NCBI GenBank assembly: GCA_030407085.1
Contig: CM059586.1
Coordinates: forward strand, 19,858,001 to 19,922,000
Source: Trichopria drosophilae
Taxonomy: Eukaryota > Arthropoda > Insecta > Hymenoptera > Diapriidae
DNA: 64,000 nt
Reading direction: 5' to 3'
The translations under genes and the position numbers were made by a program. Under the pieces are notes generated by a model. That model saw only the letters and a list, made by a program, of their open reading frames with translations, made no database searches and was not told the origin of the DNA. Positions 51,681-63,799 of the stretch are shown in pieces; the stretch's first letter is position 1, and every line of letters starts with the position of its first letter.

Positions 51681-52347
51681 ATATGCATACTTGTGTGACA
51701 TATCTGCAAAGAATACTTCAGACTTAAGGACATCATTTTTTTACTCGGACACTAAACTGAAGTAACGAACAATCCTGATAACATGCGAGGATGTTCCTTA
51801 AATGCTAAACGTCTCTTTCTGGAGTTTAAACTTACCTATTGAAACATCACATATAGAAGAAATGTAAAGCCATCCAACCAAGGGCATCAACTTTCAATTA
51901 TCATTGCTAGAAATTGACGATTAGAAAACGAAGCATGGATAACAGGTTCTGCAACAACCTCATCAGAAAGTTAATTGTTTCCTTGTGTGGGTGGTGTATT
52001 TGTTGTATAACAGCAAGACAGTTTTCATGTCTTAGATATAAAAATTGTCTTGAGATAAGATACTTGGTTTTACAGTGCAGATCTATCTTGATCTTGATTG
52101 TATAAAATATATAGTGTATAAAGGGCGACGAACAGCAATACCTATTTTGCAGAATAAGCCAAAACCCTATGTTAATTTGATGAAATTAAATCGTTGAAAA
52201 AACTATTACAGGTCCAGTGAACATGATAGTGATTAAATAATCTTATTTAGAATTAATATGAAGGATTCCGTCCAACAGTGTTGAATGTTTGACAATAAAA
52301 TATATTAACTATCTTTGGCGCCATATACAATTGTGTAATTCTCAAAT

Positions 52348-52620
52348 CACTCTCTAAATCTGAGTAAGTTCAAAACTACTAATAAGACAACAAAATGTTA
52401 GTCGTAAATTCAATTAGTAATCATTTTTACTAATAAAAAGCTAGAACCTACTAATTTATGACTAATTCTACAAACTACTAAACTAAAAAAGATTACTACG
52501 ACAATACCTACTTTTAGATTAGAATTCTACTCATGAATTTAGAATAGAATTCTACTCTTGAGTTAGTTTTGTATTATTTACTAGCAACAAACTTTATACT
52601 TAATGTATTCGTACTAGATT
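52348..52620. mobile_element. MITE-like element, CACTCTCTAAAT family
   Basis: It opens with CACTCTCTAAATCTGAGTAA and CAAAACTACTAATAAG, matching the opening at 11413. The interior is rich in ACTAAT / ATTAGT words, as in that copy. A 27 bp tandem with TAGAATTCTACTC lies at about 52517-52565. The right end is not defined. Confidence 0.5.
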
Positions 52621-52624
52621 ACAA

Positions 52625-54395
52625 CTTTTTGTTCAGTAGGATACCACACGCATTACCAGTTGATCAAATTTGATAAAGGTAAATCTGACATACTCTTTAC
52701 AATCGGATACAATTTGATCAAATCAAAATTATAAGAGATAATCAAAGCAGATCACAGCTTATAAACATTTAATTTATGTGTCTTATTGTAGGTCACAATA
52801 GAACGACTTCTTCAAAAGACATCAAAATTGGATCGGTTTTGCAATCTGGTTTATACAAAGATCAATGTTTGGCACTTCATTAAAATTTGTAGTCTTATTT
52901 CGTTAGTCTTTTTGTGCAGTTTTATTGTTTTTTCGACCAACAATTGATCGATTGCGATTTCAAGAAACGATTAGTATAGTGCAATTTTTAATTTGCTGCA
53001 CTATTTTTCTTATCTAATAACAATTCAGCTGTTTATTGATTAATACGGGTATAGTACGTTTTGTAACCTCAAATTTGAGGGTCAATTTTACAATAAATTT
53101 AATATAAGGATTTTATTAATATTATTTTACGATTAATTCATTTTAATTTTAAATGGCATTCCGTTTACGATATTTGAAATATTACAATCATAAAAATGGT
53201 AAAACGCTTATCTTTAGAAAGCTTTATATAGAGTGTAATTGCGTAGGAAAATGTTCCTTGCGTATCTTTATAATATTTGAACAATGTTTATTTTTTAATA
53301 TGTCTCGTTTGTCTCGACCTCGAAAGTTTCTTAAAAGCCGACGTTATGTGACGATTAAACATTTTAGAAATTTAAATTATAAGAAAGGTGAAATTACAAC
53401 CAAAAATAACTTGATAATAATGTGTCTTATTGCTAATACAATGCATTTATTAAGCTTCATTTTTAGTAGTTATTTCCCAGTTAATCTGTAAAACATCAAT
53501 ATTTTATGACCTATTTATAATTTATTTTAGAAAAAATGTGTTCACAAAATTGATTGGAAAAAGAAACCATTGAGTAATTCACTTTTATTTTCTACTCAAA
53601 GAAATTCAATGTCAGCAATTTACTGCGTTTTGATACATGCTTTTATGTTTCTTCCTGGATTTAATAAAATTAAGCACATACTTAATATCAATTTTTAATG
53701 AATAGCACGATTCAATTAATTTATTTTATTGCAAAATTTAACACAAATAAAAATTGCAAATTATTAAAGACTGATTGTTGGATTTTAGTTAAATAAAGGG
53801 GTTATTTGAATTAAGTGAATATTTAAAGTTGCGTTTATGCTTTTTATCGACTTTATTTCGTCTTATCTTAAGCATTAACAAATGAACTGCGGGACCCTGT
53901 AAAATGCTTTGGAATCATTTTGATAACCCGGTGACACTTTTTATATTCGAACATCACAATTTGCGAATGTTTCACGCGTATTAAAGAAAATAGTATGACT
54001 TGTGTGGGAAAATGATAATGTTGTTATTTATGTCATGTTCACTATAGTTTTAATTTTCCATCAGAGTAGTGTAACTCTTTGTACGTCATACGATGATACA
54101 TTTATCAATTGTTAATTAATTATAATGTTTGTAACGTGAAACGAGAATAAATGTTACCCCTGACATCTCTGTATTTTATAGATGTTAATTTTTTAATTCT
54201 ACTTAAAAGTACTGAAAGTTTTGTATTTATTACGTAATAACTTTGACAAATACATCACTTATTTACGTGTGGAAAAATAGATTTTTGATTTATAATTTAT
54301 AGTATTGCTCGAATATAATATTATATTATATTAAATGTTATGTTTTGAAACTTTACTGGGTTTTTATTTTTCATCGGCGATTTTATAGGAGCAAA
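52625..54395. other. Intergenic, no supported gene
   Basis: A+T-rich. A 112-codon plus-strand frame at 53153-53491 shows no motif and looks incidental. Confidence 0.4.
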
Positions 54396-54399
54396 AAAC

Positions 54400-57300
54400 A
54401 GAAGTGAACTGGAAATTTGTACAATCTATCGAATGTTAAAAATTGGCTATTTTAAAGATTTAATAAATGAAAAAAAGAATTTAAAAATACAGTACTCTAA
54501 GCAATATGCATTGTTTAATGAATTAAAAAATAAACAAATGTTAATGTTAAATTGGTGACAAATTAATATTTCAAGTAATGGTGAATTCAGATTAAGGATA
54601 TGTTCACAAACGTGATATTGTATGAGAAATTAAAAAAGAATTCAATAATTGAATTCAGAACACAAATGGAAGAAGTATGCAATAAAATAAGTATAAAATA
54701 TAGTGTTAAACAGACCAAGAAGAAAATAAACGAAGATTAAAATAAACTAAAATAATAAAATAAAACAATATTCAAAATCGATACTAGTAAAGAGCTGGTA
54801 TCGTACTCTAATGTTTATAAAGTTCTTCTAATTTCTAATCAGTTTTTCTAATTCTTTCAGATTTTGCCTGTTATTTATGCATAGTATTGTAAAGAGAGGT
54901 TAATCAATAAATGAACAAATAAATTTAGCATTTATGACTGATGTGAAGAAATGTATCTCACTCATTTAAATTGAAAAGAAAGCAATCGTCGACTGTATGT
55001 AGTTAACAGTAATAATTACAAAAATTAATCGGAATATAACAAATAAAATTGTTTAAAACCGATTTTTTAACCAGTTTTAAAATGGTTTAAAGCTAGTTTA
55101 ACTTTTCGGTTCATATTTGCAGCCCTCTTCAGAAATTAAAAAAAAAAAGAGTTGAGTAATAAATAAATAAATATTCAATTAAAAACATAATGTGGACATT
55201 GGTACATAAATAATGAATAACTTCAAGATACAAAAATAGAAAGGAAACGTGTGGTTTTTCTTGATGTCTAGTCATCAATATGTAAAAAATTCATACTGAG
55301 AACAATTGAACAATTGAGTATCTCCCTTATTAATTAATAAAATTAGATTGAAAATAGTAAGTGGTAAAGTAAATAAAGGAGGGAATAACATTACTAGAAC
55401 AATTAAATGAAAAAATGAACTGTTTCCCAATAAAACCCAATTAAAATCAGCACGTGTGCAAAACAGTTTAAAGATGTGAATAGACGAAATAAAAATTCAT
55501 AAGTAGTTTATAAAAATAATTTGTACAGTCAACTAATACTATTAAAATAGCATATCTCAAGGAGTTAAATGACGCTATTAAAAATGAATAGCAGGTAAAC
55601 GAAGTTTACTAAAATCAATGAATTAAGTATCTAAAGAAGCGAACGATAAAGAATATATATAATGTCAATTAAAAAGTATCGGAAGTAAACAATATTAAAG
55701 TCAAACTACTAATGTAGTGAAATTAACAAAATAACATTTTTACAATAAGACCAATGCAAAAATAAAATATGTTTATATTTTATAAAATTTTATAATCAGC
55801 AAGTTGAACTTTCAAGTACAAAAAAACATTCAGAGATGTGAAAAGAAAGAAATAAAAATACATAATTGATGTATGAAAATAAAGAAAACATGGAGAAGTT
55901 ATTATGAAGAAATCATGCATGAAGATATAACATGAAGGCATTAACGAGATACGCCGCAAATGTCGAATATTATAAGCAAAGTTCGATACCAAGAAACGGA
56001 TATTAACCCGTGATAGTGAATGAAACTGCAAAATATCGTAAAATATTAACATTAACAGTAAAATAATAACATTATTGAAATAATGTACAGAATAAAATGA
56101 ATTACTTAAAATAGCTCAAGTGAAGAAATAAAACATAGCGATTGCCTAATCGAATTTAAACTCTATCTGAGGGATGCGAAAATGGTTAGAATATGTGAAA
56201 TGAACAAATATAAATTAATTCTTAGTTCATAAAAATGATGTTATAGTTAAATATTGTTTAGATAGCATGTATGAAAAGAAGAAATCACGACATTCAAAAT
56301 AAAAAGTAAGATAAATGAAGTATATTAAAAGTAAGAAGAGATTAATTAAAAAAACAGGTGATAAAAAGTAGATACTATTTTAAAATAAAAAAATATAATG
56401 ATGAATTGAATAATAATTGAAGTACTAACGTTTTTGGAATGATAACATTAACAAATAAACTATTTCAAATATCTCAATCATAAAATATTAAATGACGATG
56501 ATTGTGCAATCAAATGAAATTGAATTAGTTGAAGAAACGAATTAAAAATATGAAAAGGAACAAATAAATGTTCACAAATGCTGAATGAAACTAAATAGCA
56601 CATGTAGAAATATTACGAGGCAATCTTACATGGAGATGTATGACAAAGAAATTGAAGATGAAAATGGAAATGGCAAATATTAAAGACGAAGTTCGACATG
56701 AAGAAATGAATATTGAAATGTGATCTGACGCCAATAAATAAAGAAATTATGGATGGTAATAATTGTCCAATCAAATCAAGTTGAAGAAACGATTTAAAAA
56801 TGTAAAAAGAAGAAATAAAAATTTAATAATGCTGGATGAAACTAAATTCAAGGAGGAAAATCATTGTGAAGATATCCTGCATGAAGATGTAAGAAACCGT
56901 AATTAAAGATCAAAATGTAAATGTCGAATATTAAAAACATGAAGAAATTAATATTGAAATGTGATAGTCAACTAATATTATGAAGACAGCATAATGTGAA
57001 AAAGAATAATCAAGATGAGATAAAACTAAGGCGATCGAAGGTAATTAAAAGAAGGAAATAATGCATTAAAGAAATATATGATAAAAAATGTTAAGATTAA
57101 AAAATATAAATATAAGTAATAAATAAAATTAAAGTAGTGACGAAATTCCAATGCAATCAAAAATGTAAAAAGATGAAATAAAAGTTTATAAATGGTGGAT
57201 GAAAATAAATTCAACGACAAAAAGTATTGCGAAGATAACCTGCATGAAGATGTAAGACGAAGAAATTGAAGATGAAAATGTAAATGTTGATTATTAAAAA

Positions 57301-58520
57301 CACGAAGAGTTTCAACATAAAGAAATGAATATTTAAATGTAATAATGAATGCACATTGAAAATTATTGCAAAATATTAATATTGAAAGTAAACAAATAAA
57401 ATTATTGAAATAATGAAAAGAATACAAGTAATTACTAAAAATAACTGCAGTGAAGAAATAGAATCTAACGGTTGCCTAATGTTTAAAATCAACCTATGGG
57501 GTGCAAAAATGGTTGAAAGGTGTGAAATGAAGAAATAAAATTCAAGTTGTAGAGACACTCTTTCATTTTAAGCTAATCAAGAAATAATGGATGATAATAA
57601 TTGTGCAATCTAATCAAGTTGAATTTTTGAATGGAAAAAATGATTTTAAAATGTAAAAAGAAGAAATAATAGTTTATAAATGCTAGGTGAAAGTAAACGA
57701 GGAAAAGTATTGTGAAGATATCCTGCAAGAAGATGTAAGGCGAAGATATTAAAGATGAATATTTCGTATATTTAGAATAATAGAAGGAAGTTGTATTGAT
57801 ATGAAGAAATGATACAAAAGTATCACGAAGTATATATATACATATATTTCTTCTTTTCGTGTCTTTCAATCAGTTTTCCAAGCCGTTTTTAATCTTTATA
57901 TGTAAAATATTGTGATTGTATAATGACAATGACGAATTATCAAGAGGTTTAAAAAGCTGATTCAAAGATGCGAAATGAAGAAATCATGCACGCAGATATA
58001 AATACAATAAATGACAAATATTAAAAACTTCAAATAGTCATAAAGAAATCAATATTGAAATGTAGTATTTAATTAACATTCACGAATGGAACAGAATAAA
58101 TAATGGCATAATTCAAAGAGTTTAATTGTGGCTTGAAGAAATAGTTCAAGGATGTGAAATATAGAAATAAAAGATAAAAAATACATGAGAACAGAAACAT
58201 AAGACAAATATTAGATAAAGAACAAAATTAAAATGTAGCGGTGACGTGAAAACTTGCTTTAGAATTGGAGAATGAAGAAATTAAATAACTTATATTAATC
58301 TAACGATAGAATAAAATAAATTTGTGGAAATGAATAGCAAATTAATATGCAATAAGGAAAGACCCTAAAGAAGTAAGACTTAAATAAAAACGGAAAGATG
58401 CAAGGAAGAAATGAAGAAATCGAATGATGGAATGCAAAAACTGAAAGAAGCAAACGTAGAAAACGACATTTGTAAGAAATGAATCATAAATTAAATTCAG
58501 ACATTAAAAGTGACCCATGA
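54400..58520 (+). repeat. Purine-rich, strand-asymmetric degenerate repeat array
   Basis: For about 4.1 kb the plus strand is clearly enriched in A and G over T and C, with words GAAGAAATAAAA, GAAATGAAGAAAT and GAAGATGAAAATG throughout. A higher-order repeat is visible: the block at 55917-56210 recurs at 57241-57548, an offset of about 1.33 kb (shared words TTATTGAAATAATG, GCAGTGAAGAAATA or CAAGTGAAGAAATA, GATTGCCTAAT or GGTTGCCTAAT, GCRAAAATGGTT). A smaller unit with GATAATAATTGTGCAATC-like and CCTGCATGAAGATGTAAG-like words recurs near 56490, 56750 and 57590, and near 56877, 57239 and 57722. Several long minus-strand frames (such as 57026-57427) are shadows of this bias. The array ends about 450 bp before the innexin start codon. 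Confidence 0.7.
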
Positions 58521-58841
58521 TTCAATCATTAAAAAAAATAAGAAAAAATAATCTTCTTCCACCTGTTTTACTAATGAAACATCGGTTGATTTCGCAGTAT
58601 TTGGCATAAATCCGTCTTTTTGTTACAAGCGTCTTATTGAGCGACTATAATGGAATGATGTGAGATAAAAACAACATTGTGACTTACGCCCTCACTCGGT
58701 CGTTATCAGTTTTATAGTAAGTATATTGCAGCTTTCGGCATTACCCCGCTGACAGCAATATGAAATACTTATACACAAACACAAAACTAGCGACTGTAAT
58801 CGTTCGTCGTGAGATAAGGCAAAGACGATTTTCCCAGCACG

Positions 58842-58847
58842 TCAGTC
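58842..58847 (+). promoter_or_regulatory. Candidate initiator (Inr) of the innexin gene
   Basis: TCAGTC fits the arthropod initiator consensus TCAGTY; the A at 58844 would be the start of transcription, giving a 5' UTR of 124 bases. An overlapping TCAGTG follows at 58846. The surrounding 58570-58930 is less A+T-rich than the flanks and contains CpG words, as expected of a promoter. No clear TATA box at the right spacing and no clear downstream element were found. Confidence 0.35.
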
Positions 58848-58967
58848 AGTGTAAAAACGATCCAGACACTGCCATCGTCTTTGGCATGGACATTTTTGTC
58901 TTTCACAAATTCGTAGTCCGGGTGTGATTTTTTTTTAATTTTGCATTTCTATATTTAAAGAAGGAAG

Positions 58968-59055
58968 ATGAGTACCGTGTTGGCAACTTTTGGTGAACTG
59001 ACGAAACATGTCAATCTCAAAGTATCGAAAGAGACACCTGCGATAGATAATATTA
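58968..59055 (+). CDS. Inx7: Innexin exon 1 (start exon)
   Basis: The ATG at 58968 has A at -3 (GGAAGATGA), and an in-frame TAA lies four codons upstream (58956-58958), so this start is well placed. The exon encodes 29 residues plus one base and ends ...PAIDNI. The donor is GTAAGA at 59056. The single base A joins TA of exon 2 to make ATA (Ile), giving IDNIIFKLHY, which fits the conserved innexin N-terminus. The exon is easily missed because it is short and 4.2 kb from the next. Confidence 0.88.
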
Positions 59056-62000
59056 GTAAGATGTTATGTTATCGTTTTAATTAATGAAATCCGATATGAT
59101 CCAAAGTTATTATTAAGATCCAATAAATGGAACAAATTTTCTGACACGTGGTACGGTTGTGTTCTGGACGTATAATCGGTCATAAGTTTCGTTACTTGAT
59201 TAGAATTTTTAGTAAAAATGATCAGTGTGTTAGATATTCGTAGAGTACATTAACTTCAGACAAATGACGTGAAGTTCAATGATCCTTTTATTAAGTGAAA
59301 ATTGGTTTTCTTTATTATCTAAATTTATGTGACCTAGATTGGTTTTACAGAATAAATCGAATTGTCATTTACTTGTTTCAATTATGCATATCCTAAATTG
59401 TTAGGTTAGGACGCTTACCATCGAATCAGTAGATTCCGAAGAAGTAAACTAATGAAAATTCACATAAATCGACGATTAATAACGACGATTAATCGGATGT
59501 AAAATATATAAGATCGTTATCTTAATTTACAATTGATCGATCGAACATTATTAGATAAATATTAACGGATTAATTGACACGTGTACACAGAACCTCGGGG
59601 ATTTAGTAATCGAATATTTTCCAGAAATTAGATTAAACGCCAGAATTAAAAAAATTTCTTTTAGAAATGAAAACACCGTGGAAATATTCATATCAACGTT
59701 GTATCATAGTGATAAAGCACCTGTGCTCGAGGAACACGAACATTTTTAAACGAAGTTACTTCAATATTATGAAATAGGACGCGAGATATCTGAAAGACTG
59801 AGCTCACAAATCGTAAAATTATATTTTAATATTATCTATACACTCATTTTTATCAAAGGAGGTTTTATTCAATAGAAAAATAAAATAATTTATAACTTTT
59901 GGGAATATTCTTTAGTGATTTTAAAAATGTAGTAAATTGAAGAATATCAAAAATAAATGACATGACGTTATGTTCGAAATAAAAAAACATGAAAATTAAA
60001 TGAAAAGAAAAAAGAAAAAGAATTGATAAGTTAATGGTTGACTTTAAAAAGAAGAAATATGATTAAGTAAAAGCAATATGATATAATTTTGTAAAAGAAA
60101 GACAGGAGAATATCAAGTAACAAAATTAATTAATCGAGTAGTTAATGATAAAAAAGTCACCGATATATGAAACCTACATCAGAGATGAAAAGATAAAAAA
60201 AAATTATGAAATTATATAAATGTCTGAGTATTAAAAATCAATACGAACGAAAAATAAACAGAATCGTTGTAAATATCGTCAAGTTGGAGAGATACGTTAA
60301 AAGAAAATAAAACAAATTTAAATAAGGTTGTTATATGAATACGTTAAGTAAAGAGGATAAAAAGTAATAGGAGAAATGACGAAAAAAAAACATAAAATAT
60401 AGCAAGGTGATAAAGTCCAAAACTAGAAATAATGGTAAGAAGAAATAACGCAAATGACTCATCTGTAAAGTATAATTAAACGATTAATTTAGAAAAAAAT
60501 TCATGAAATCATACAATTTTTTAACATCTCATCTCGTTTTACTGTAATGACTGTTAATACAATCACTTTAAAAACAAGTGTCTTATTTTAAGCAATTTTG
60601 AGGGTCTTAATTCTTTCTCTAGGACATTTCCCCCTCCCGGGCGTAAAATTCGATTTTATGGCCAAGTTTGCGACTTTTACACCATCAAAAATTACATGGC
60701 GGAAATAAGAGTTCTGTTTTTTCCAGTTATTTTCAACACCTACACAATGATGTTACAACATTACATCACTAATTTATTTGCATTCCAATCGCATTCATTC
60801 ATTTACCAATGTTTGTGTGTATCAGATGGTTAGATTAGGTTAGGTTTGGTTAACTTAAACGAGTCTTGATCGAGGTAAGTGAGGTTAGGTCAGTTTGTGG
60901 TAGTATAGATTTCCTTTTCTTTACTGTTTGTGATGGAAATTTGTTATTCAGTTAGTTGACGCTAGTCATACTATATTATGTTAAGTTACTTTAAGTGGGT
61001 TTATACTGCAAATAATCAGTCTAATACTTAAAGCCGTACCCATTTTGTAGCATAATGGATGATTTGAAAAAAAAAATAGCGACCAGAAACTGTTTTTTAT
61101 GGTACCAGTCTGTCTTTGGAGGTCATCTTGTTTCCAGATTGGCTACAAGTAAAAATATGCATTAAGTAAATTAATCCAACATTAGTTCCTATACTGAAAA
61201 CATTTACAAAACTAATGTATGAATACGAAAGTATTCAGTAAGATTAAAAATTTAAAAATTATTAAAATATTTGATAAGAAAAAAAAAACCTGGAAATACA
61301 CTACAATGTAACATAATTCGAGCGAAGTTCGTAGATTACAAAAATTTAAGAGCAGCGAGATATACACTTGCCCTTTTGTGTTATTGTTTACATTTACAGA
61401 TTCAAAAGTGGAAGCTTTCTGGTAAATTCATTTTTCCGAAACGAATATTAACTGGAGTTTTATTATTTTTAATAAAGTAATTTTCCATGTGTTTTCGTTT
61501 ATGTTTACTTCACTCTATCATAATCATTTTAAAATTTTCAAAATAAAAAATATTATGTCCTGTATCGTAGGTCCTGAATATTTTTCTATGTCTTCGTATG
61601 GTTTTGTATTAACGTTTGCTTCCCCTACATTAACATTGCAATCCTTCTAATTACGTCTTTTTTATGGCATTTGGCCAGTGTATCTTTAAACAATTTAATT
61701 CTACCTACACTTAATTTGCTGGGTTTATAAACTATTCTGACGTTTTGATCTCTAAAATTGTTCTTAATTGTTTCCGAAATATTTTAGTATATGGAACGTT
61801 AACAGTTTTATTATATTTTCTTTCGTCTGATTTAATACTTAAAGTTATAAAGTTACTCTTAACATTCGTTAATAATAAAAACTAGATATCCGTTATCTTT
61901 TAAAATGTCTTACAATATTTACATTTGTTGTCTATATTTAATATGTGCAAGTATAATAGCGCTATCTGTAATTTCAATGGATTAGGTTAGATGTGGTTAA

Positions 62001-63799
62001 GTTAAGTGAGGTTAGGTTAAGGGTTAGGTTAAGTTAAGTGTGATTTGGTCCGATTATGGTAAGATTTGTTTCATTTGTTTGCATTTTGTGCTGAAAATTT
62101 GGCGTGGAGTTAGTTTGGTCAGGGTGGGTTAGTTTAGATTAAGGGAGATTAGGTTAATTTAGAATAGGTCGTACAGTTTTTGAAATGATCCCACGATGAA
62201 AAGTTTTATGTTAAAATTATCATGTGTTGAATTGTGGATTATTGAATTCTAGTCATGCAACGTTTCTTGAAAAAACGTTTCCGTATTCCGGTCAATTTAA
62301 AATTTATTATAAAATTATTGATAAAATCGATATAAGAGAGTGACCATCGTCACATAGGGTAATACACAGGGTAACAAGGCAATGTCACTGGTTCTGTCTA
62401 TTTTTTAAAAATATTTATAAGTTTCAAATTAACCGCAGTATGAAAAAAATATGTTAATTAGCGGTCGAACCATTCAACTTTTTTAAAAAGATTAATCCTT
62501 TATTTTCAATTGCACTTTCTTCGTTTTGTCCGTCATTTATTTAGGAATGTAAAATAAAAATTAGATTTTTATTAAATATCGTCCGTTTGTCTACGTTTCG
62601 ACCTCTTGCGAAGAAAGTGCAATTGAAGATATTTTCACTACTCTTGAAAAAAAAAACATTCAATCTATTAATCCTTTATTGCTTTCCTTTATAACGAAAA
62701 CACAAATAATTATGACAAAAAACAGAAAGGGAAAGAAATTATCAAGTACGGATAATAATAACAAAGAAGACAAGAAGTCTTAATAGTAAATAGACAATAA
62801 AGAAGAAGTATGGGTATAAGAGGAATAAATATAGTGAGATAAACATAATTTGAATAACAATGGTTTCATTGAAAAAATGAAGTTGCAGTTCACAAAAACT
62901 GAAGTAAGAAAATTGTCAATCAATGAAATCATCATCGCAATCACTACACGAATAAGTTCCGAATGATTAAATAAAGAAATGAATTAAATAATGTATAAAA
63001 ATGATGTGATAAGAACAAGAAGAGTCTACAATAAAAGAGTAAACATTAGATCTTTATAACTAAGAATAGTTAGCAATATAGAAGAAATAATGGAAATTAT
63101 CGATAAGTATAAATAAGTAATTGTAAATGTAAGTGAAAAAGTAAATCAAGCAAACATCCCAACCAGTACATGCCTCTTTAAGAAGTCTTTCAGAACAGTT
63201 TCAATAGATATTTTGAAAATGATCTTTGAAGTAATGAATGAACTATACAACTTGATTTCTATAATTGGAATATTAATTAAATATTTGAAACCTATTTTTT
63301 CAGTATTTAAGCTCCATTACAGAGCCACGTTCCTGGCTCTTCTCTCTGCTACCCTCCTCGTCTGCTCAAGGCAGTATATTGGAGAACACATAAGGTAAGA
63401 TAAATTTCATTTATACATTGAAATTACAAATTAATAATTTTTTAAGTTAAAACGACACATAATCTTCGCAGATGTATAACAGACGCTGGAGTTCCTGGTC
63501 ATGTTATCGACACATTTTGCTTCTTTACTTCAACGTACACAGTGGTAATTTATATAGCCTTAGAATATTTTTCGTGTAATATCGAAATCCACTCGTAGTT
63601 AAACTAATTTGGATTTCACAGGTGAAGCATATGAATTTAACGGCCCTTGAGGAGGGAGAAATTCCACATCCTGGCGTGGGACCTTCAGGAAAAAAGGATG
63701 ACGTTATCCATCATGCGTACTATCAGTGGGTGCCATTCGTGCTGTTCATTCAAGCATTGTGCTTTTATATTCCTCATTATATATGGAAAACGGTTGAAG
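58968..63799 (+). CDS. Inx7: Innexin, Inx7-like, N-terminal 143 residues in four exons (3' part outside window)
   Basis: Innexins form gap-junction channels (and hemichannels) between cells of invertebrates, each subunit with four membrane passes in the plasma membrane. The spliced exons (58968-59055, 63304-63394, 63472-63544, 63622-63799) give a cytoplasmic N-terminus with AIDNIIFKLHYR, TM1 at about residues 38-52, the family word SRQYIGEHIRC, extracellular loop 1 with Cys61 and Cys76, and the innexin signature YYQW at residues 117-120 leading into TM2 (about 120-138), ending at KTVEG. RQYIGEH, DTFCFF and HAYYQWVPFVLF resemble insect Inx7 more than Inx1, Inx2, Inx3 or shakB as I know them. 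Intron phases are 1, 2, 0 and 1, all GT/AG. In flies Inx7 lies beside ogre and Inx2; no other innexin is seen upstream here, so any partners would lie beyond the right edge. Confidence 0.92.
60829..60898 (+). repeat. Degenerate TTAGG-type tract
   Basis: GGTTAGATTAGGTTAGG, then TTTGGTTAACTTAA and GAGGTTAGGTCAG: loosely repeated telomere-type words within innexin intron 1. Confidence 0.65.
61981..62160 (+). repeat. Degenerate TTAGG-type tract
   Basis: ATTAGGTTAGATGTGG, GTGAGGTTAGGTTAAGGG and TTAGGTTAAGTTAAG at 61981-62040, with further GGTTAGTTTAGATTAAGG and GATTAGGTTAA words up to about 62157. This is the densest TTAGG-like stretch in the window. Confidence 0.65.
62506..62626. repeat. Perfect 18 bp inverted repeat in intron 1
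   Basis: TCAATTGCACTTTCTTCG at 62506-62523 faces CGAAGAAAGTGCAATTGA at 62609-62626 with an 85 bp loop that itself holds GTCCGT words. ATTAATCCTTTATT flanks the structure on both sides as a direct repeat (near 62491 and 62667). It could be a small transposon or a structured RNA element in the intron. Confidence 0.7.
63304..63394 (+). CDS. Inx7: Innexin exon 2
   Basis: Follows TTTTTTCAG and starts TATTTAAGCTCCATTAC. It encodes IFKLHYRATFLALLSATLLV and SRQYIGEHI, that is TM1 and the start of extracellular loop 1. It ends with AG of a split Arg codon; the donor is GTAAGA. The open frame that continues upstream to 63213 is intron sequence: its peptide does not resemble an innexin N-terminus, and the exon 1 junction gives the expected one. 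Confidence 0.93.
63472..63544 (+). CDS. Inx7: Innexin exon 3
   Basis: Preceded by CTTCGCAG across a 77 bp intron. It completes Arg60 and encodes CITDAGVPGHVIDTFC, then FFTSTYTV: extracellular loop 1 with both conserved cysteines (61 and 76). It ends exactly at a codon; the donor is GTAATT. A third-phase exon this small is invisible to simple frame searches. Confidence 0.93.
63622..63799 (+). CDS. Inx7: Innexin exon 4
   Basis: Preceded by GGATTTCACAG across a second 77 bp intron. It encodes VKHMNLTALEEGEIPHPGVG, then the HHAYYQWVPFVLF signature and TM2, and IWKTVE. The last base is G of the next codon; the donor GTGCGT at 63800 is the least standard of the four but fits the family, where WK.xEG is followed by the cytoplasmic loop. 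An ATG inside the exon (63631) is not a start. Confidence 0.92.

Larger units (their letters stand above)
59056..63303 (+). other. Innexin intron 1 (4,248 bp)
   Basis: The intron runs from GTAAGA to a polypyrimidine tract with TTTTTTCAG at 63303. It holds purine-rich DNA (about 59830-60500 and 62690-63160) like the array upstream of the gene, a less A+T-rich patch at 60620-60720, TTAGG-like tracts (60829-60898 and 61981-62160) and an inverted repeat at 62506-62626. A 69-codon frame at 61271-61480 has no motif. Long first introns often hold regulatory DNA, but no specific site is supported. Confidence 0.8.

Noticed and set aside
51277..51681. Three overlapping frames on two strands
   Set aside because: Degenerate short repeats explain the open frames; none has a family motif.
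53153..53491. 112-codon plus-strand frame
   Set aside because: No motif; basic and hydrophobic residues follow from A+T-rich codons.
57026..57427. 133-codon minus-strand frame, the longest in the window
   Set aside because: It lies in the purine-rich array; the minus strand there is pyrimidine-rich, which removes stops and gives Phe/Leu/Ser-rich peptide. It has no family motif.
63213..63398. 61-codon frame taken as the innexin start
   Set aside because: Its first 30 residues do not resemble an innexin N-terminus, a strong acceptor lies at 63303, and the exon at 58968 joins in phase with the expected sequence.
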